Positions 56,514-64,000 of a DNA stretch of 64,000 nucleotides are shown piece by piece. How positions within the stretch are numbered: the first letter of the stretch is position 1; each line of letters opens with the position of its first letter. Under the pieces are notes generated by a model, which was given only the letters and a program-made list of their open reading frames with translations, had not been told where the DNA came from and ran no database searches. Source of the stretch: Pseudomonas hormoni (GTDB lineage: Bacteria; Pseudomonadota; Gammaproteobacteria; Pseudomonadales; Pseudomonadaceae); the NCBI RefSeq assembly GCF_018502625.1, contig NZ_CP075566.1:4963001-5027000 (forward strand), read 5' to 3'. The position numbers were made by a program, and so were the translations under genes.

Positions 56514-56525
56514 CTCACGCGTGAG
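56514..56525. promoter_or_regulatory. Palindromic operator candidate, copy 2
   Basis: A second perfect CTCACGCGTGAG, at the expected transcription start, 23 bp before the DUF2170 gene ATG. I do not recognise the regulator that would bind it. Confidence 0.65.
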
Positions 56526-56548
56526 TTTTTCACAACGAGGTCAGCATC

Positions 56549-57238
56549 ATGAACAGCAGCTCTCCACCAGATCCGGCTTCCGGGTCTGTGACCGATTCCG
56601 CGAGCCGCAAGGGAGAGCGCTCGAAGCCGTCCGCGAAAAAACCGTCGAGCTTCTACATGAAGCAGATGCGCGCGGGCCTGGGTGCCGCCGGTTATGTAAA
56701 ACACGAGACTTGGGTGCTTCCCGAAAACCGAAGCCTGCTCAAGCAGATGGAGAAACAGCTACGCCAACCGATTCTGGCTGGCTCATTCATGTCGGAGAAT
56801 TACATGAGCGCAGGTAACAACTGGAACATCGATCGCCTCTACAGCGCCCTTCAAGCCCTGGACGAAGTGGTCTCGAACGACATCACCCTCTCCCTGGTTC
56901 AAGGCTCCGAGTCCAGCATCAAGCTGGAAATGAACGACTTCGGTGGCTTGCCGATTTACATCGCGGTGGTGGGCGACCAGATCATCGTCGATACCGTGCT
57001 GGTCGACGTCGAGTCGATCAAGGACGTGCCGGTCTTCAATGATGCCGTGTTGCGCAGCCGGGAAATGTTTCCGCTGTCGTCGATCGGTATCGAGTCAATG
57101 CCCAATGGACAGGTCGTTTACAACATGTTCGGCGCGTTGAGCTCCGACTCGAGCCTGACCAACGTCGTGACCGAGGTCAAAACCCTCGTCGACAACGTCC
57201 AGCGCGCCAGCGAAGCCTTCGAACGTTTCTTCAATTAA
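56549..57238 (+). CDS. yjfI: DUF2170 family protein (YjfI-like)
   Basis: A 229-residue soluble protein. A Ser/Lys-rich N-terminus with 'KKPSSFYMKQMRAGLGAAGYVKHETWVLPEN' (in parts), which looks like a short DNA-binding or clamp segment, precedes the DUF2170 domain (about 70-225). Function is unknown. It is the first gene of the PspA cluster, 24 bp before the pspA-like gene, as yjfI precedes yjfJ in E. coli. GAGG lies nine bases before the ATG. Two palindromes and a candidate promoter sit directly upstream. Confidence 0.87.
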   Translation: MNSSSPPDPASGSVTDSASRKGERSKPSAKKPSSFYMKQMRAGLGAAGYVKHETWVLPENRSLLKQMEKQLRQPILAGSFMSENYMSAGNNWNIDRLYSALQALDEVVSNDITLSLVQGSESSIKLEMNDFGGLPIYIAVVGDQIIVDTVLVDVESIKDVPVFNDAVLRSREMFPLSSIGIESMPNGQVVYNMFGALSSDSSLTNVVTEVKTLVDNVQRASEAFERFFN

Positions 57239-57262
57239 TTATTCGGGAATAGGGAATATCCA

Positions 57263-57961
57263 ATGACTCAGTCCATCTGGAGCAAATTGTTCACCGCGCT
57301 GCGTGGCGGTGCCAATGAAGTCGGCGAATCGATCGTCGACCAGCAGGCCCTGCGCATCCTCGACCAGGAAATTCGCGATGCTGACAGCGCGCTGGCCAAC
57401 GCCAAGCGTGAGCTGGTCACCATCATGGCCAAGCACAAACTGTCGGCCGACCGCGTCAGCGAATACAACGCCAAGATCAAGGACCTGGAATCCAAGGCCC
57501 TGGCCGCGATCCAGGCCAACCGTGAAGACCTGGCACTGGAAGTGGCCGAAGCCATTTCAACCCTGACCAACGAACTGGATGTCGAGCAAAAGCAGGCCAC
57601 CGAATTCGGCGGTTATGCGGACAACATGCGCAAAGACATCACCAAGGCTGAAAGCCGCATCAAAAGCCTGCGTCAGCAAGTGGACATGGCCAAGGCGCGC
57701 GAAAGTGTGCAGAAAGCCCAGGTCAGTGCGTCCATCGCCAGTGGCGGTGCCAACGGCAAGCTTGAAACCGCGGTCGGCACGCTGAACCGCTTGCAAGCCA
57801 AGCAGCAGCAACGCGCCGCTGAACTGGAAGCGCAGGACCAACTGGCCGATGCGTCGACCGGTACCGACCTTGAGCGCAAACTTCGCGAAGCCGGCATCAC
57901 GCCAGATACCGGCAGCGCCAATGCGATTCTGGAACGCCTGAAGCAAAAATCGGCCGAGTAA
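57263..57961 (+). CDS. yjfJ: PspA/IM30 family protein (YjfJ-like)
   Basis: A 232-residue, almost wholly helical protein. Long coiled-coil segments (about 25-190: 'ALRILDQEIRDADSALANAKRELVTIMAKHK' and onward, in parts) match the ESCRT-III-like PspA/IM30/Vipp1 fold. These proteins polymerise on membranes, repair leaks and sense envelope stress. The C-terminus has 'LERKLREAGITPDTGSANAILERLKQK'. pspF, pspB and pspC are absent, so this is the paralogous YjfJ branch. It follows the DUF2170 gene closely and is followed by a REPIN and possible terminator before the rest of the cluster. Confidence 0.92.
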   Translation: MTQSIWSKLFTALRGGANEVGESIVDQQALRILDQEIRDADSALANAKRELVTIMAKHKLSADRVSEYNAKIKDLESKALAAIQANREDLALEVAEAISTLTNELDVEQKQATEFGGYADNMRKDITKAESRIKSLRQQVDMAKARESVQKAQVSASIASGGANGKLETAVGTLNRLQAKQQQRAAELEAQDQLADASTGTDLERKLREAGITPDTGSANAILERLKQKSAE

Positions 57962-57980
57962 AAAGGGCCGGATGCATTAC

Positions 57981-58096
57981 CTGTGGCGAGGGAGCTTGCT
58001 CCCGCTTGAGTGCGTAGCACTCACAAAAATCAACAATGGTTGTCAGATTTTTGGGGCTGCTACGCAGCCCAGCGCGAGCAAGCTCGCTCGCCACAA
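57981..58096. repeat. REPIN, class A
   Basis: Inverted class A pair after the PspA-like gene; the right copy is diverged (GCGCGAGCAAGCTCGCTCGCC). Confidence 0.88.
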
Positions 58097-58130
58097 AATG
58101 TGGGCACCCGCGCTTAAGTGAACAGCATTC

Positions 58131-58155
58131 TGCTCCTACAAGGGGCTGTTTTTTT
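58131..58155 (+). terminator. Weak terminator-like hairpin
   Basis: GCTCC/GGGGC with a TACAA-type loop, then TGTTTTTTT. The stem is short and includes a G-U pair. It may partly separate the yjfIJ pair from the downstream genes. Confidence 0.45.
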
Positions 58156-58173
58156 GTTGAATAGAGGTCAAGG

Positions 58174-58737
58174 ATGGATGCCTTGAAGGGTTTCAAGACA
58201 ATCGCAAGCCTCGCCATTTTCATGGTTGCGCTGCAACTGCTCAACGTCGCGACGGGCTACAGCCTTGTGGCATTCGGCCTGGTGCCGAGAACAGTCCACG
58301 GACTGGTCGGCATCATCACCTCGCCCTTTTTACACGCATCCTTTGCGCACCTCAGCGCCAACCTGATTCCCTTCCTGATTCTGGGTACCCTGGTCATTGT
58401 CGACGGGCTCAACCGGTTCCTTGCCGTCAGCGCGATCATCATTCTGCTGGGCGGCTCGCTGGTCTGGCTGTTCGGTTTTGCCGGCGTGCACATTGGCGCC
58501 AGCGGCTGGGTATTCGGATTGTGGGCCTACCTTCTGTCTCGTGCCTGGTTCCACAGGAGCTGGGGCAACCTGATCACTGCCAGCGTCGTGGCCTTGCTCT
58601 ATGGAGGCCTGATCTTTGGCTTCCTTCCCCGTCACGGCGTTTCCTTCGAAGGGCATCTGTTTGGTGCGTTCGCCGGATTTATTGCAGCCAAGGTACTTTT
58701 ATCTGCACCGCGCAGCAGGTTTAATGCCGCTCGGTAG
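58174..58737 (+). CDS. Rhomboid family intramembrane serine protease
   Basis: A 187-residue protein with about six membrane helices. The catalytic dyad is visible: Ser110 in 'HIGASGWVFGLWAYLL' and His161 in 'FEGHLFGAFAGFIAA'. The 'SPFLHASFAHLSANLIPFLILG' region supplies the oxyanion-stabilising His/Asn (near 54-63). It should cut transmembrane substrates in the bilayer. It is not part of the E. coli yjf operon. Its position between PspA-like and channel genes suggests proteolytic control of this envelope system. GAGG lies seven bases before the ATG. Confidence 0.9.
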   Translation: MDALKGFKTIASLAIFMVALQLLNVATGYSLVAFGLVPRTVHGLVGIITSPFLHASFAHLSANLIPFLILGTLVIVDGLNRFLAVSAIIILLGGSLVWLFGFAGVHIGASGWVFGLWAYLLSRAWFHRSWGNLITASVVALLYGGLIFGFLPRHGVSFEGHLFGAFAGFIAAKVLLSAPRSRFNAAR

Positions 58738-58808
58738 CCGCACTCCAGCATTCAGACGCCGGGGCGATTACCTCGCCAGGAATGAGCCCCCATGGAGTCA
58801 GGGACGAA

Positions 58809-59843
58809 ATGTCGATTTTCCTTTTGCTGCGCATGTACGCCTCGTCCCTCTTCCACCGGTTCGGTTGGGCGGGACTGGTGATTGCCCTGGGCGTACACCT
58901 GACCACAGCGTATCTGGGGCTGGTGTTGCTGGGCGAACAGCACCTCACCGCCCCCGCCACGTTTACCTACTTCTATCTCACCACCACGCTCACTGTCGGC
59001 TATGGCGATCTCGCGCCCCAGACATCGGCGGGACGTATTTTCGTGGCCACCTGGGTCATGCTCGGGGGCATTGCGCTGCTGACGGCAGCCATTGGTAAAA
59101 CCACCAGCAGCGTTATCGATGTATGGAGAAAAGGCATGAAGGGCAAAGGTGATTACACCGGCAAGGTCGGGCATACGGTGCTCATCGGCTGGGAAGGTGC
59201 AGCCAGCGAACGGGTCGTTGAATTGTTGCTTCAGGATGAAACCTCCAACGACAACCTGATCGTCATTTGCGATTGCACTCTTGAAGAAAACCCCATGCCG
59301 GGCCAGGCCGCCTTCATCAAGGGTGAAAGCCTGTCCTCGGTGGCGCTGTTACTGCGCGCGGGTGTTCCGGGCGCCGAACGCGTCCTGGTGCGAACCCATT
59401 CAGACGACCTGACCCTGGCCACGGTGCTGGCGGTCAATCAACTGAAGCCTGTCGGGCATGTGGTCGCGCACTTCAATGACAGTGAAATCGCCGCGCTCGC
59501 CAGCGCCTACGCGCCCAGCCTGGAGTGCACGTCAAGCATGGCCATCGAGATGCTGGTGCGCGCGTCTCAGGACCCGGGTTCGTCCGTGGTCATCAACGAA
59601 TTGCTGTGCGTAGGCCAAGGCGCCACCCAGTACCTGATGAAACTGCCCGAGACGTTCAACGCTACGTTCGGCGATCTGTACACGCAGATGAAAGAACACC
59701 ACAACGCCACACTCATCGGCTACCGCGCCAAAGGCGCCCGGCAACCGTCGATCAACCCGCCCAGCGCGACACGCGTTGACGGCGGCGAACTCTTCTATAT
59801 CGCCTCCACCCGCCTGAAGGAAATCTCCAATGGGATGGTTTAA
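58809..59843 (+). CDS. Two-TM potassium-channel-like protein with RCK domains
   Basis: About 344 residues: two membrane helices (about 18-42 and 72-95) around a pore loop with the K+ selectivity filter 'TVGYGD' (62-67). A cytoplasmic RCK/TrkA-N-type region follows ('TVLIGWEGAASERVVELLL', 'RVLVRTHSDDLTLATVLAVNQL'). The nucleotide loop GWEGAA departs from GxGxxG, so ligand gating may differ. An upstream in-frame ATG at 58782 is possible; 58809 has AGGGA nearby. The C-terminus overlaps the DUF2491 gene by 14 bp, so both belong to one operon. Confidence 0.87.
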   Translation: MSIFLLLRMYASSLFHRFGWAGLVIALGVHLTTAYLGLVLLGEQHLTAPATFTYFYLTTTLTVGYGDLAPQTSAGRIFVATWVMLGGIALLTAAIGKTTSSVIDVWRKGMKGKGDYTGKVGHTVLIGWEGAASERVVELLLQDETSNDNLIVICDCTLEENPMPGQAAFIKGESLSSVALLLRAGVPGAERVLVRTHSDDLTLATVLAVNQLKPVGHVVAHFNDSEIAALASAYAPSLECTSSMAIEMLVRASQDPGSSVVINELLCVGQGATQYLMKLPETFNATFGDLYTQMKEHHNATLIGYRAKGARQPSINPPSATRVDGGELFYIASTRLKEISNGMV

Positions 59844-60504
59844 ACAGCTGATGGGGCTTGAGGCCCCGAACGCGAAGACGGAATCGAATTGGACAGCCAG
59901 CGAAACTCAGCCGGCCACCGGCCCGCTGGGTCTGGCGCTGGGCAAAGGCGTGATGTTCGACACCACGCTTAAATTGCTGCTCGACGAAAAAACCGCCGTG
60001 GTCATCCCGGGCTCCCAACAGATCTGGAGCAACGGCACCATTGACCTCGGACAGTCGACCTGGCTGTCGCGCTACTACATGAACGACGAAGACTACTGGC
60101 TGCAAGTGCACACCACCGGCGACATCGCCGGCCAGATCGAGTCGGTGATCCTGTTCAACTACCTCAGCTACGTCACCATCAGCAGCGAAGCGGAACTGCG
60201 TCGGCTGGCCGGCCCGCAAAGCCTGATCGGGCTGCCGACCTACACCCACAACGACGTCGAATACACCCGCGAATGGGGCACCGAAAATGGCCAGACAGAA
60301 TTGGTGGCACTGAGCGAACAGCTGAAAAATCCGGAGGAGTCCTACCACATCGAACACCGTTCGATGCTGTACGCCCGCGAAACCGGCCTGACCGATCGCC
60401 GGGAATTCCTGCTGTTTTCCGTCGAAGAAGACGCCGAAGGCACCATCAGTTTGAGCACGTCGCTGGGCATCTCGCTATACACAACCGACCTGAATACGTT
60501 CTAA
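59830..60504 (+). CDS. yjfK: DUF2491 family protein (YjfK-like)
   Basis: A 224-residue protein of DUF2491 without an obvious signal peptide or membrane helix. 'MGWFKQLMGLEAP' starts it; 'WLSRYYMNDEDYWLQVHTTGD' and 'YHIEHRSMLYARE' are family-like. Function is unknown. It overlaps the channel gene upstream and is 14 bp before the DUF350 gene, as yjfK precedes yjfL in E. coli. Confidence 0.88.
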   Translation: MGWFKQLMGLEAPNAKTESNWTASETQPATGPLGLALGKGVMFDTTLKLLLDEKTAVVIPGSQQIWSNGTIDLGQSTWLSRYYMNDEDYWLQVHTTGDIAGQIESVILFNYLSYVTISSEAELRRLAGPQSLIGLPTYTHNDVEYTREWGTENGQTELVALSEQLKNPEESYHIEHRSMLYARETGLTDRREFLLFSVEEDAEGTISLSTSLGISLYTTDLNTF

Positions 60505-60518
60505 AAAGGAAGACGTCC

Positions 60519-60947
60519 ATGCTAGAAGCACTCTCCATCTCCCTGAACAAAGCCGCGGTGTTCGGCTTCGTTTCGTACATCCTCGGCGCTGCCGTGCTGT
60601 TCGCGCTGTTCCAGTTCATCTACACCCGACTTACCCCGCATAAAGAGTTCGAATTGATTCGTTCGGGCAACGTGGCTGCCGCGATTGCCTTGGGCGGCGC
60701 CATCATCGGTTTCGCGATTCCGGCCAGCAATGTGATTGCCTATTCGATCAGCATTCTCGACTTCGTCGTCTGGGCCGTGATCGCCGCGTTCGTGCAATTG
60801 CTGGCTTTCCTGATGACCAGTCTGGTGCTCAAGGGCACCTCCGAGCGCATCAAGAAAGGCGAAATCGCTGCGGGCATCTACGTGGCAGCAGTGGCTATCA
60901 GCGTCGGCATGTTGAACGCCGCCTGCATGACCCCTTCCCAGAACTGA
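60519..60947 (+). CDS. yjfL: DUF350 membrane protein (YjfL-like)
   Basis: A 142-residue inner-membrane protein with four helices ('AAVFGFVSYILGAAVLFALFQFI', 'VAAAIALGGAIIGFAIPASNVI', 'LDFVVWAVIAAFVQLLAFLM' and a C-terminal one). The conserved 'NVAAAIALGGAIIGFAI' defines DUF350. Function is unknown. AAGGA lies seven bases before the ATG. It stands between DUF2491 and DUF1190 genes as in the E. coli yjf operon. Confidence 0.92.
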   Translation: MLEALSISLNKAAVFGFVSYILGAAVLFALFQFIYTRLTPHKEFELIRSGNVAAAIALGGAIIGFAIPASNVIAYSISILDFVVWAVIAAFVQLLAFLMTSLVLKGTSERIKKGEIAAGIYVAAVAISVGMLNAACMTPSQN

Positions 60948-60965
60948 TTGCGCACGGAGCTCCCG

Positions 60966-61679
60966 ATGAAACGAAGCAAGTACGTTCAGCTCTCGCTGGC
61001 TGCGTCGGTCGCCATGGCGATATCAGGTTGCGGGCCGACGGAAAAAACTTACTCGGTACAGAAAAAGTACAACTTCCAGTCCGTGCAGCAATGCGCCGAT
61101 GAAAAGCTTCCGGTAGATGTCTGCTCGGACGCCTTCATGACCGCCATGGCTGAGCATCGACGCATTGCGCCGGTGTACGACAACCAGGCCGATTGCGATG
61201 CCGACTTCGTCGCCGACTGGTGCCAGCAGGATTCCGCCGGCAAGTTCATCCCGAAACTGGGTGGCTTCGAACTGACCGCCGATGGCGAGGTGACGCAATC
61301 CCAGGTGGACGCCGCCAAGGCTCAATTGCCCGCCTCGGAAGCGAACAGTGGCGGCTCCGGATTCTCCGGCACCAGCCTGCTGACCGGTCTGCTGATCGGC
61401 AACATGCTGAGCAACAACCGCAACAGCTACTATTCCGAGCCGGTGTACCGCTACCGCGATGACCGTGGCAGTTATTCGTCTTCAACGCTCGGCCAACGGA
61501 TTGCCAAGGGCTCGACGTTTACCAAATCCAATCAGGCCAGATACGGAAGCAGCAACTACGCCGACTCCATTCGCTCCGCCGGCAAACCGGTTTCCGTTGC
61601 CTCGTCCACCTCCCGTGGCGGCTTCGGCAGCAAAGCCAGTGCACGCAGCGGCTGGGGCGGCGGCGGGTCGAGCAGTTAA
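60966..61679 (+). CDS. yjfM: DUF1190 lipoprotein (YjfM-like)
   Basis: A 237-residue lipoprotein with lipobox 'ISGC' (Cys near 22). The central domain has conserved Cys and acidic residues ('QQCADEKLPVDVCSDAFMTAMAEHRRIAPVYDNQADCDADF' in parts). A long Ser/Gly-rich tail ends in 'GWGGGGSSS'. The low-complexity tail may reach through peptidoglycan. Function unknown. It precedes the ATP-grasp gene by 12 bp, as in E. coli. Confidence 0.9.
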   Translation: MKRSKYVQLSLAASVAMAISGCGPTEKTYSVQKKYNFQSVQQCADEKLPVDVCSDAFMTAMAEHRRIAPVYDNQADCDADFVADWCQQDSAGKFIPKLGGFELTADGEVTQSQVDAAKAQLPASEANSGGSGFSGTSLLTGLLIGNMLSNNRNSYYSEPVYRYRDDRGSYSSSTLGQRIAKGSTFTKSNQARYGSSNYADSIRSAGKPVSVASSTSRGGFGSKASARSGWGGGGSSS

Positions 61680-61691
61680 GGAAACAGAGCC

Positions 61692-62849
61692 ATGAAGAAA
61701 ATTCTCTGCGCAGAGCGTCATGACTGGAAACAGACCGCCGAGAGCCTCGGCTTTCTGTTCCACACCATCGACGACGAACCTTATTGGGACGAGAGCGCGT
61801 ACTACCAGTTCACGCTCAAGCAGATCGAGAACGATCTCGAAGACCCGACCACCGAGATTCATGAGATGTGCATGGACCTGGTGGCCCGCGTGGTGCAGAG
61901 CGAGGAATTGCTGGCGCGCCTGAGCATTCCGGCACCGTTCCAAGACATGGTTCGTACTTCATGGCTCGAAGGCCATCCGCATCTTTATGGGCGCATGGAC
62001 TTCTCCTACAACGGCAGCGGACCCGCCAAACTGCTCGAACTCAACTACGACACGCCGACCAGCCTGTATGAGGCTGCGGCGTTTCAATGGGGCTGGCTGG
62101 AGCAGTGCATTGAACGCGGTTTGCTGCCCAAGCACGCCGACCAGTTCAACAGCATCGACACCAAGCTGCATCAGGCCTTCGCCCAACTGCAACTGACTCA
62201 GCCCTTCTACTTTGCATCGATGAAAGACTCGGTCGAAGACAAAGGCACCACCGACTACCTGCGCCTGATTGCGGAGAAAGTCGGCATAGAATCACGCCAC
62301 ATCGACATCGAAGACATTGGCCTCACCAGCGAAGGACATTTCGTCGACCTCGAAGATCGCTGGATTCCTCACCTGTTCAAGCTGCATGCCTGGGAGTTCA
62401 TCTTCCACGAGCCCTTTGGCGCAGCGATTGCCCAGAGTGATACGCAGTTTTTCGAGCCAGCCTGGAAATCCATCATTTCCAACAAAGGTATCCTGCCGCT
62501 GCTGTGGGAGTTCAACAAAGGTCACCCGAACCTGCTCGCCGCCCACCTGGATACCGAGCCGAACAAAGCGGTGCCCAAGGGCTGGGTGCGCAAGCCATTC
62601 TTCTCCCGGGAAGGCGCCAACATCGAGTTGCAAACTGCCGACGGTCTGATTGTCAAAGAGGACGGGCCCTACACGGATGCGCCGTTTATCCTTCAGGAGT
62701 TCGCACCACTTCCGCAGTTTGGCGACAGCTACACGCTGATCGGTTCCTGGGTGATCGGCGATCAGGCGGCGGGGATTGGTGTGCGTGAGGACAACAGCTT
62801 GATCACCAAGGATTCCAGCCGGTTCTTGCCGCACCTGATACTCGACTGA
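61692..62849 (+). CDS. yjfC: Glutathionylspermidine synthase-family ATP-grasp (YjfC-like)
   Basis: A 385-residue ATP-grasp ligase resembling the C-terminal synthetase domain of glutathionylspermidine synthase. 'GRMDFSYNGSGPAKLLELNYDTPTSLYEAA' (in parts) binds the substrate acid, and 'KGWVRKPFFSREGANIEL' carries ATP-binding lysines. 'PQFGDSYTLIGSWVIGDQAAGIGVREDNSLIT' ends the fold. It should form an amide between a carboxylate and an amine such as a polyamine or peptide. It is the last gene of the cluster; a 157-bp gap follows with no clear terminator. Confidence 0.9.
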   Translation: MKKILCAERHDWKQTAESLGFLFHTIDDEPYWDESAYYQFTLKQIENDLEDPTTEIHEMCMDLVARVVQSEELLARLSIPAPFQDMVRTSWLEGHPHLYGRMDFSYNGSGPAKLLELNYDTPTSLYEAAAFQWGWLEQCIERGLLPKHADQFNSIDTKLHQAFAQLQLTQPFYFASMKDSVEDKGTTDYLRLIAEKVGIESRHIDIEDIGLTSEGHFVDLEDRWIPHLFKLHAWEFIFHEPFGAAIAQSDTQFFEPAWKSIISNKGILPLLWEFNKGHPNLLAAHLDTEPNKAVPKGWVRKPFFSREGANIELQTADGLIVKEDGPYTDAPFILQEFAPLPQFGDSYTLIGSWVIGDQAAGIGVREDNSLITKDSSRFLPHLILD

Positions 62850-63006
62850 ACATTTCATCATTCGTGAAAAGGCCCGCTGCCATGCATCGGGCATTGGGGT
62901 GAAACAGGCGTAAACCTGATCAAGGACCAGACAACCACAAGACTTAACGCTGAAAAGCCGGATAATGGCGGCCAAATCGTCTAGCCCGTTATTCTGGTAA
63001 TCCCCC

Positions 63007-64000
63007 ATGGAAATCAAGGTCAACTTTCTCGACAACCTTCGACTTGAAGCCAAGTTCGACGACTTCACGGTGGTGGCCGATCAACCTATCCGCTACAAAG
63101 GCGATGGCTCGGCACCAGGTCCGTTCGACTACTTCCTGGCTTCGTCGGCGTTGTGTGCGGCTTATTTCGTGAAGCTGTACTGCGACACTCGCAGTATTCC
63201 CACCGAAAACATCCGCCTGTCGCAGAACAACATTGTTGACCCGGAAAACCGTTACAACCAGATTTTCAAGATCCAGGTCGAGTTGCCGGCGGACATCTCC
63301 GACAAGGACCGCCAAGGCATCCTGCGATCCATCGACCGTTGCACCGTGAAAAAAGTGGTGCAAGCCGGGCCTGAGTTTGTGATCGAAGAGGTGGAAAACC
63401 TCGATGCCGATGCCCAGGCGTTGCTGATGCCTGCGTCCAGTTCCGAGGCGAGCACTTACATTGCCGGCAAGGATCTGCCGCTGGAGCAAACCATCGCCAA
63501 TATGTCGGCCATTCTGGCGGACCTGGGCATGAAGATTGAAATCGCCTCGTGGCGCAATATCGTTCCCAACGTGTGGTCGCTGCATATCCGCGATGCACAC
63601 TCGCCGATGTGCTTTACCAACGGCAAGGGTGCGACCAAGGAAGGCGCGTTGGCGTCGGCGTTGGGCGAGTTTATCGAGCGACTCAACTGCAACTTCTTCT
63701 ACAACGACCAGTTCTGGGGCGAAGACATCGCCAACGCCGCGTTTGTGCACTACCCGGACGAACGCTGGTTCAAGCCGGGCCGCAAAGATGCACTGCCGGC
63801 CGAAATTCTCGACGAGTACTGCCTGAAGATTTACAACCGCGACGGCGAGCTGCGTGGTTCCCATCTGATCGATACCAACTCGGGCAATGAAGAGCGTGGC
63901 ATCTGCTCGCTGCCGTACGTGCGCCAGTCGGACGGCGAGGTGGTGTACTTCCCGTCCAACCTGATTGAAAACCTGTTCCTGAGCAACGGCATGAGCGCCG
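63007..64000 (+). CDS. ycaO: OsmC-YcaO fusion protein (5' part)
   Basis: 331 residues are present and the frame runs off the window. The first 140 residues form an OsmC-like domain ('GDGSAPGPFDYFLASSALCAAYFVKLYC', in parts, with the conserved Cys). From about 155 a YcaO domain begins ('TNGKGATKEGALASALGEFIERLNCNFFY'), whose Glu residues bind Mg-ATP. In E. coli, YcaO works with RimO in methylthiolation of ribosomal protein S12. The OsmC fusion is common in Pseudomonas. A TAATGG box about 35 bp upstream of the ATG could be a -10. Sole gene of its unit in view. Confidence 0.92.
   Translation, partial: MEIKVNFLDNLRLEAKFDDFTVVADQPIRYKGDGSAPGPFDYFLASSALCAAYFVKLYCDTRSIPTENIRLSQNNIVDPENRYNQIFKIQVELPADISDKDRQGILRSIDRCTVKKVVQAGPEFVIEEVENLDADAQALLMPASSSEASTYIAGKDLPLEQTIANMSAILADLGMKIEIASWRNIVPNVWSLHIRDAHSPMCFTNGKGATKEGALASALGEFIERLNCNFFYNDQFWGEDIANAAFVHYPDERWFKPGRKDALPAEILDEYCLKIYNRDGELRGSHLIDTNSGNEERGICSLPYVRQSDGEVVYFPSNLIENLFLSNGMSA

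Overview
The window is chromosomal DNA of a gamma-proteobacterium, almost certainly a Pseudomonas of the P. fluorescens group. Three things support this: high GC content with GC-rich third codon positions; gene order matching the conserved Pseudomonas eutC-ppa, xseB-ispA-dxs, rib-nus-thiL-pgpA, nrdR, zinc-uptake and oprG neighbourhood; and about twenty REP/REPIN repeats of at least three sequence classes in nearly every intergenic gap. No tRNA, rRNA, insertion sequence, integrase or CRISPR array was seen.

Layout. 1-3.7 kb: the end of eutC, a GNAT acetyltransferase, a DedA membrane protein, MtfA peptidase and inorganic pyrophosphatase with its terminator. 3.9-5.0 kb: an S24 (LexA/CI-like) repressor and a terminator-ended small transcription unit of unknown nature. 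5.06-15.25 kb (minus strand): a six-gene mag/yfa operon around a large alpha-2-macroglobulin (MagD). Its first gene, magA, carries a frameshift at a run of six identical bases. 15.4-16.35 kb: a nested inverted repeat with no gene. 16.5-19.6 kb: xseB-ispA-dxs. 19.8-23.6 kb: a BtuB-like receptor, convergent with btuF, a small membrane protein and ribA. 23.9-30.8 kb (minus): a solute-binding protein, then pgpA, thiL, nusB, ribH, ribBX, ribE, ribD and nrdR, i.e. most of riboflavin synthesis plus ribonucleotide reductase control.

30.9-36.9 kb: a YbaY-type lipoprotein, a methyltransferase, a CnoX-like thioredoxin-TPR protein, and a likely Zur-controlled zinc operon (zrgA, ABC ATPase, FtsX-like permease, DUF3299). 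37.1-39.8 kb: oprG with an ANR-type box, facing two sugar-nucleotide enzyme genes across a bidirectional terminator. 40.2-48.3 kb: lhr helicase, an MscS-family channel and an MFS exporter. 48.5-52.5 kb: an overlapping DUF72-ybhP-clsB-ybhN cluster for cardiolipin or membrane work. 52.6-56.4 kb: a hydrolase and a DUF3182 protein, then an FtrA-like regulator divergent from an isochorismatase-type hydrolase.

56.5-62.85 kb: an envelope-stress-like cluster related to E. coli yjfIJKLMC. It holds PspA/IM30, DUF2170, DUF2491, DUF350, DUF1190 and a glutathionylspermidine-synthase-like ATP-grasp, with a rhomboid protease and a K+-channel-like RCK protein inserted. Its likely promoter lies between two identical 12-bp perfect palindromes. 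63.0 kb to the end: the start of an OsmC-YcaO fusion.

The two most interesting systems are the mag operon and the yjf/PspA cluster. By my reading of motifs, the mag operon surrounds the macroglobulin with peptidoglycan-enzyme-like folds: an NlpC/P60-like protein and a fusion of penicillin-binding-like, SpoIID-like and HExxH regions. The yjf/PspA cluster has been noted comparatively but its job is unknown.
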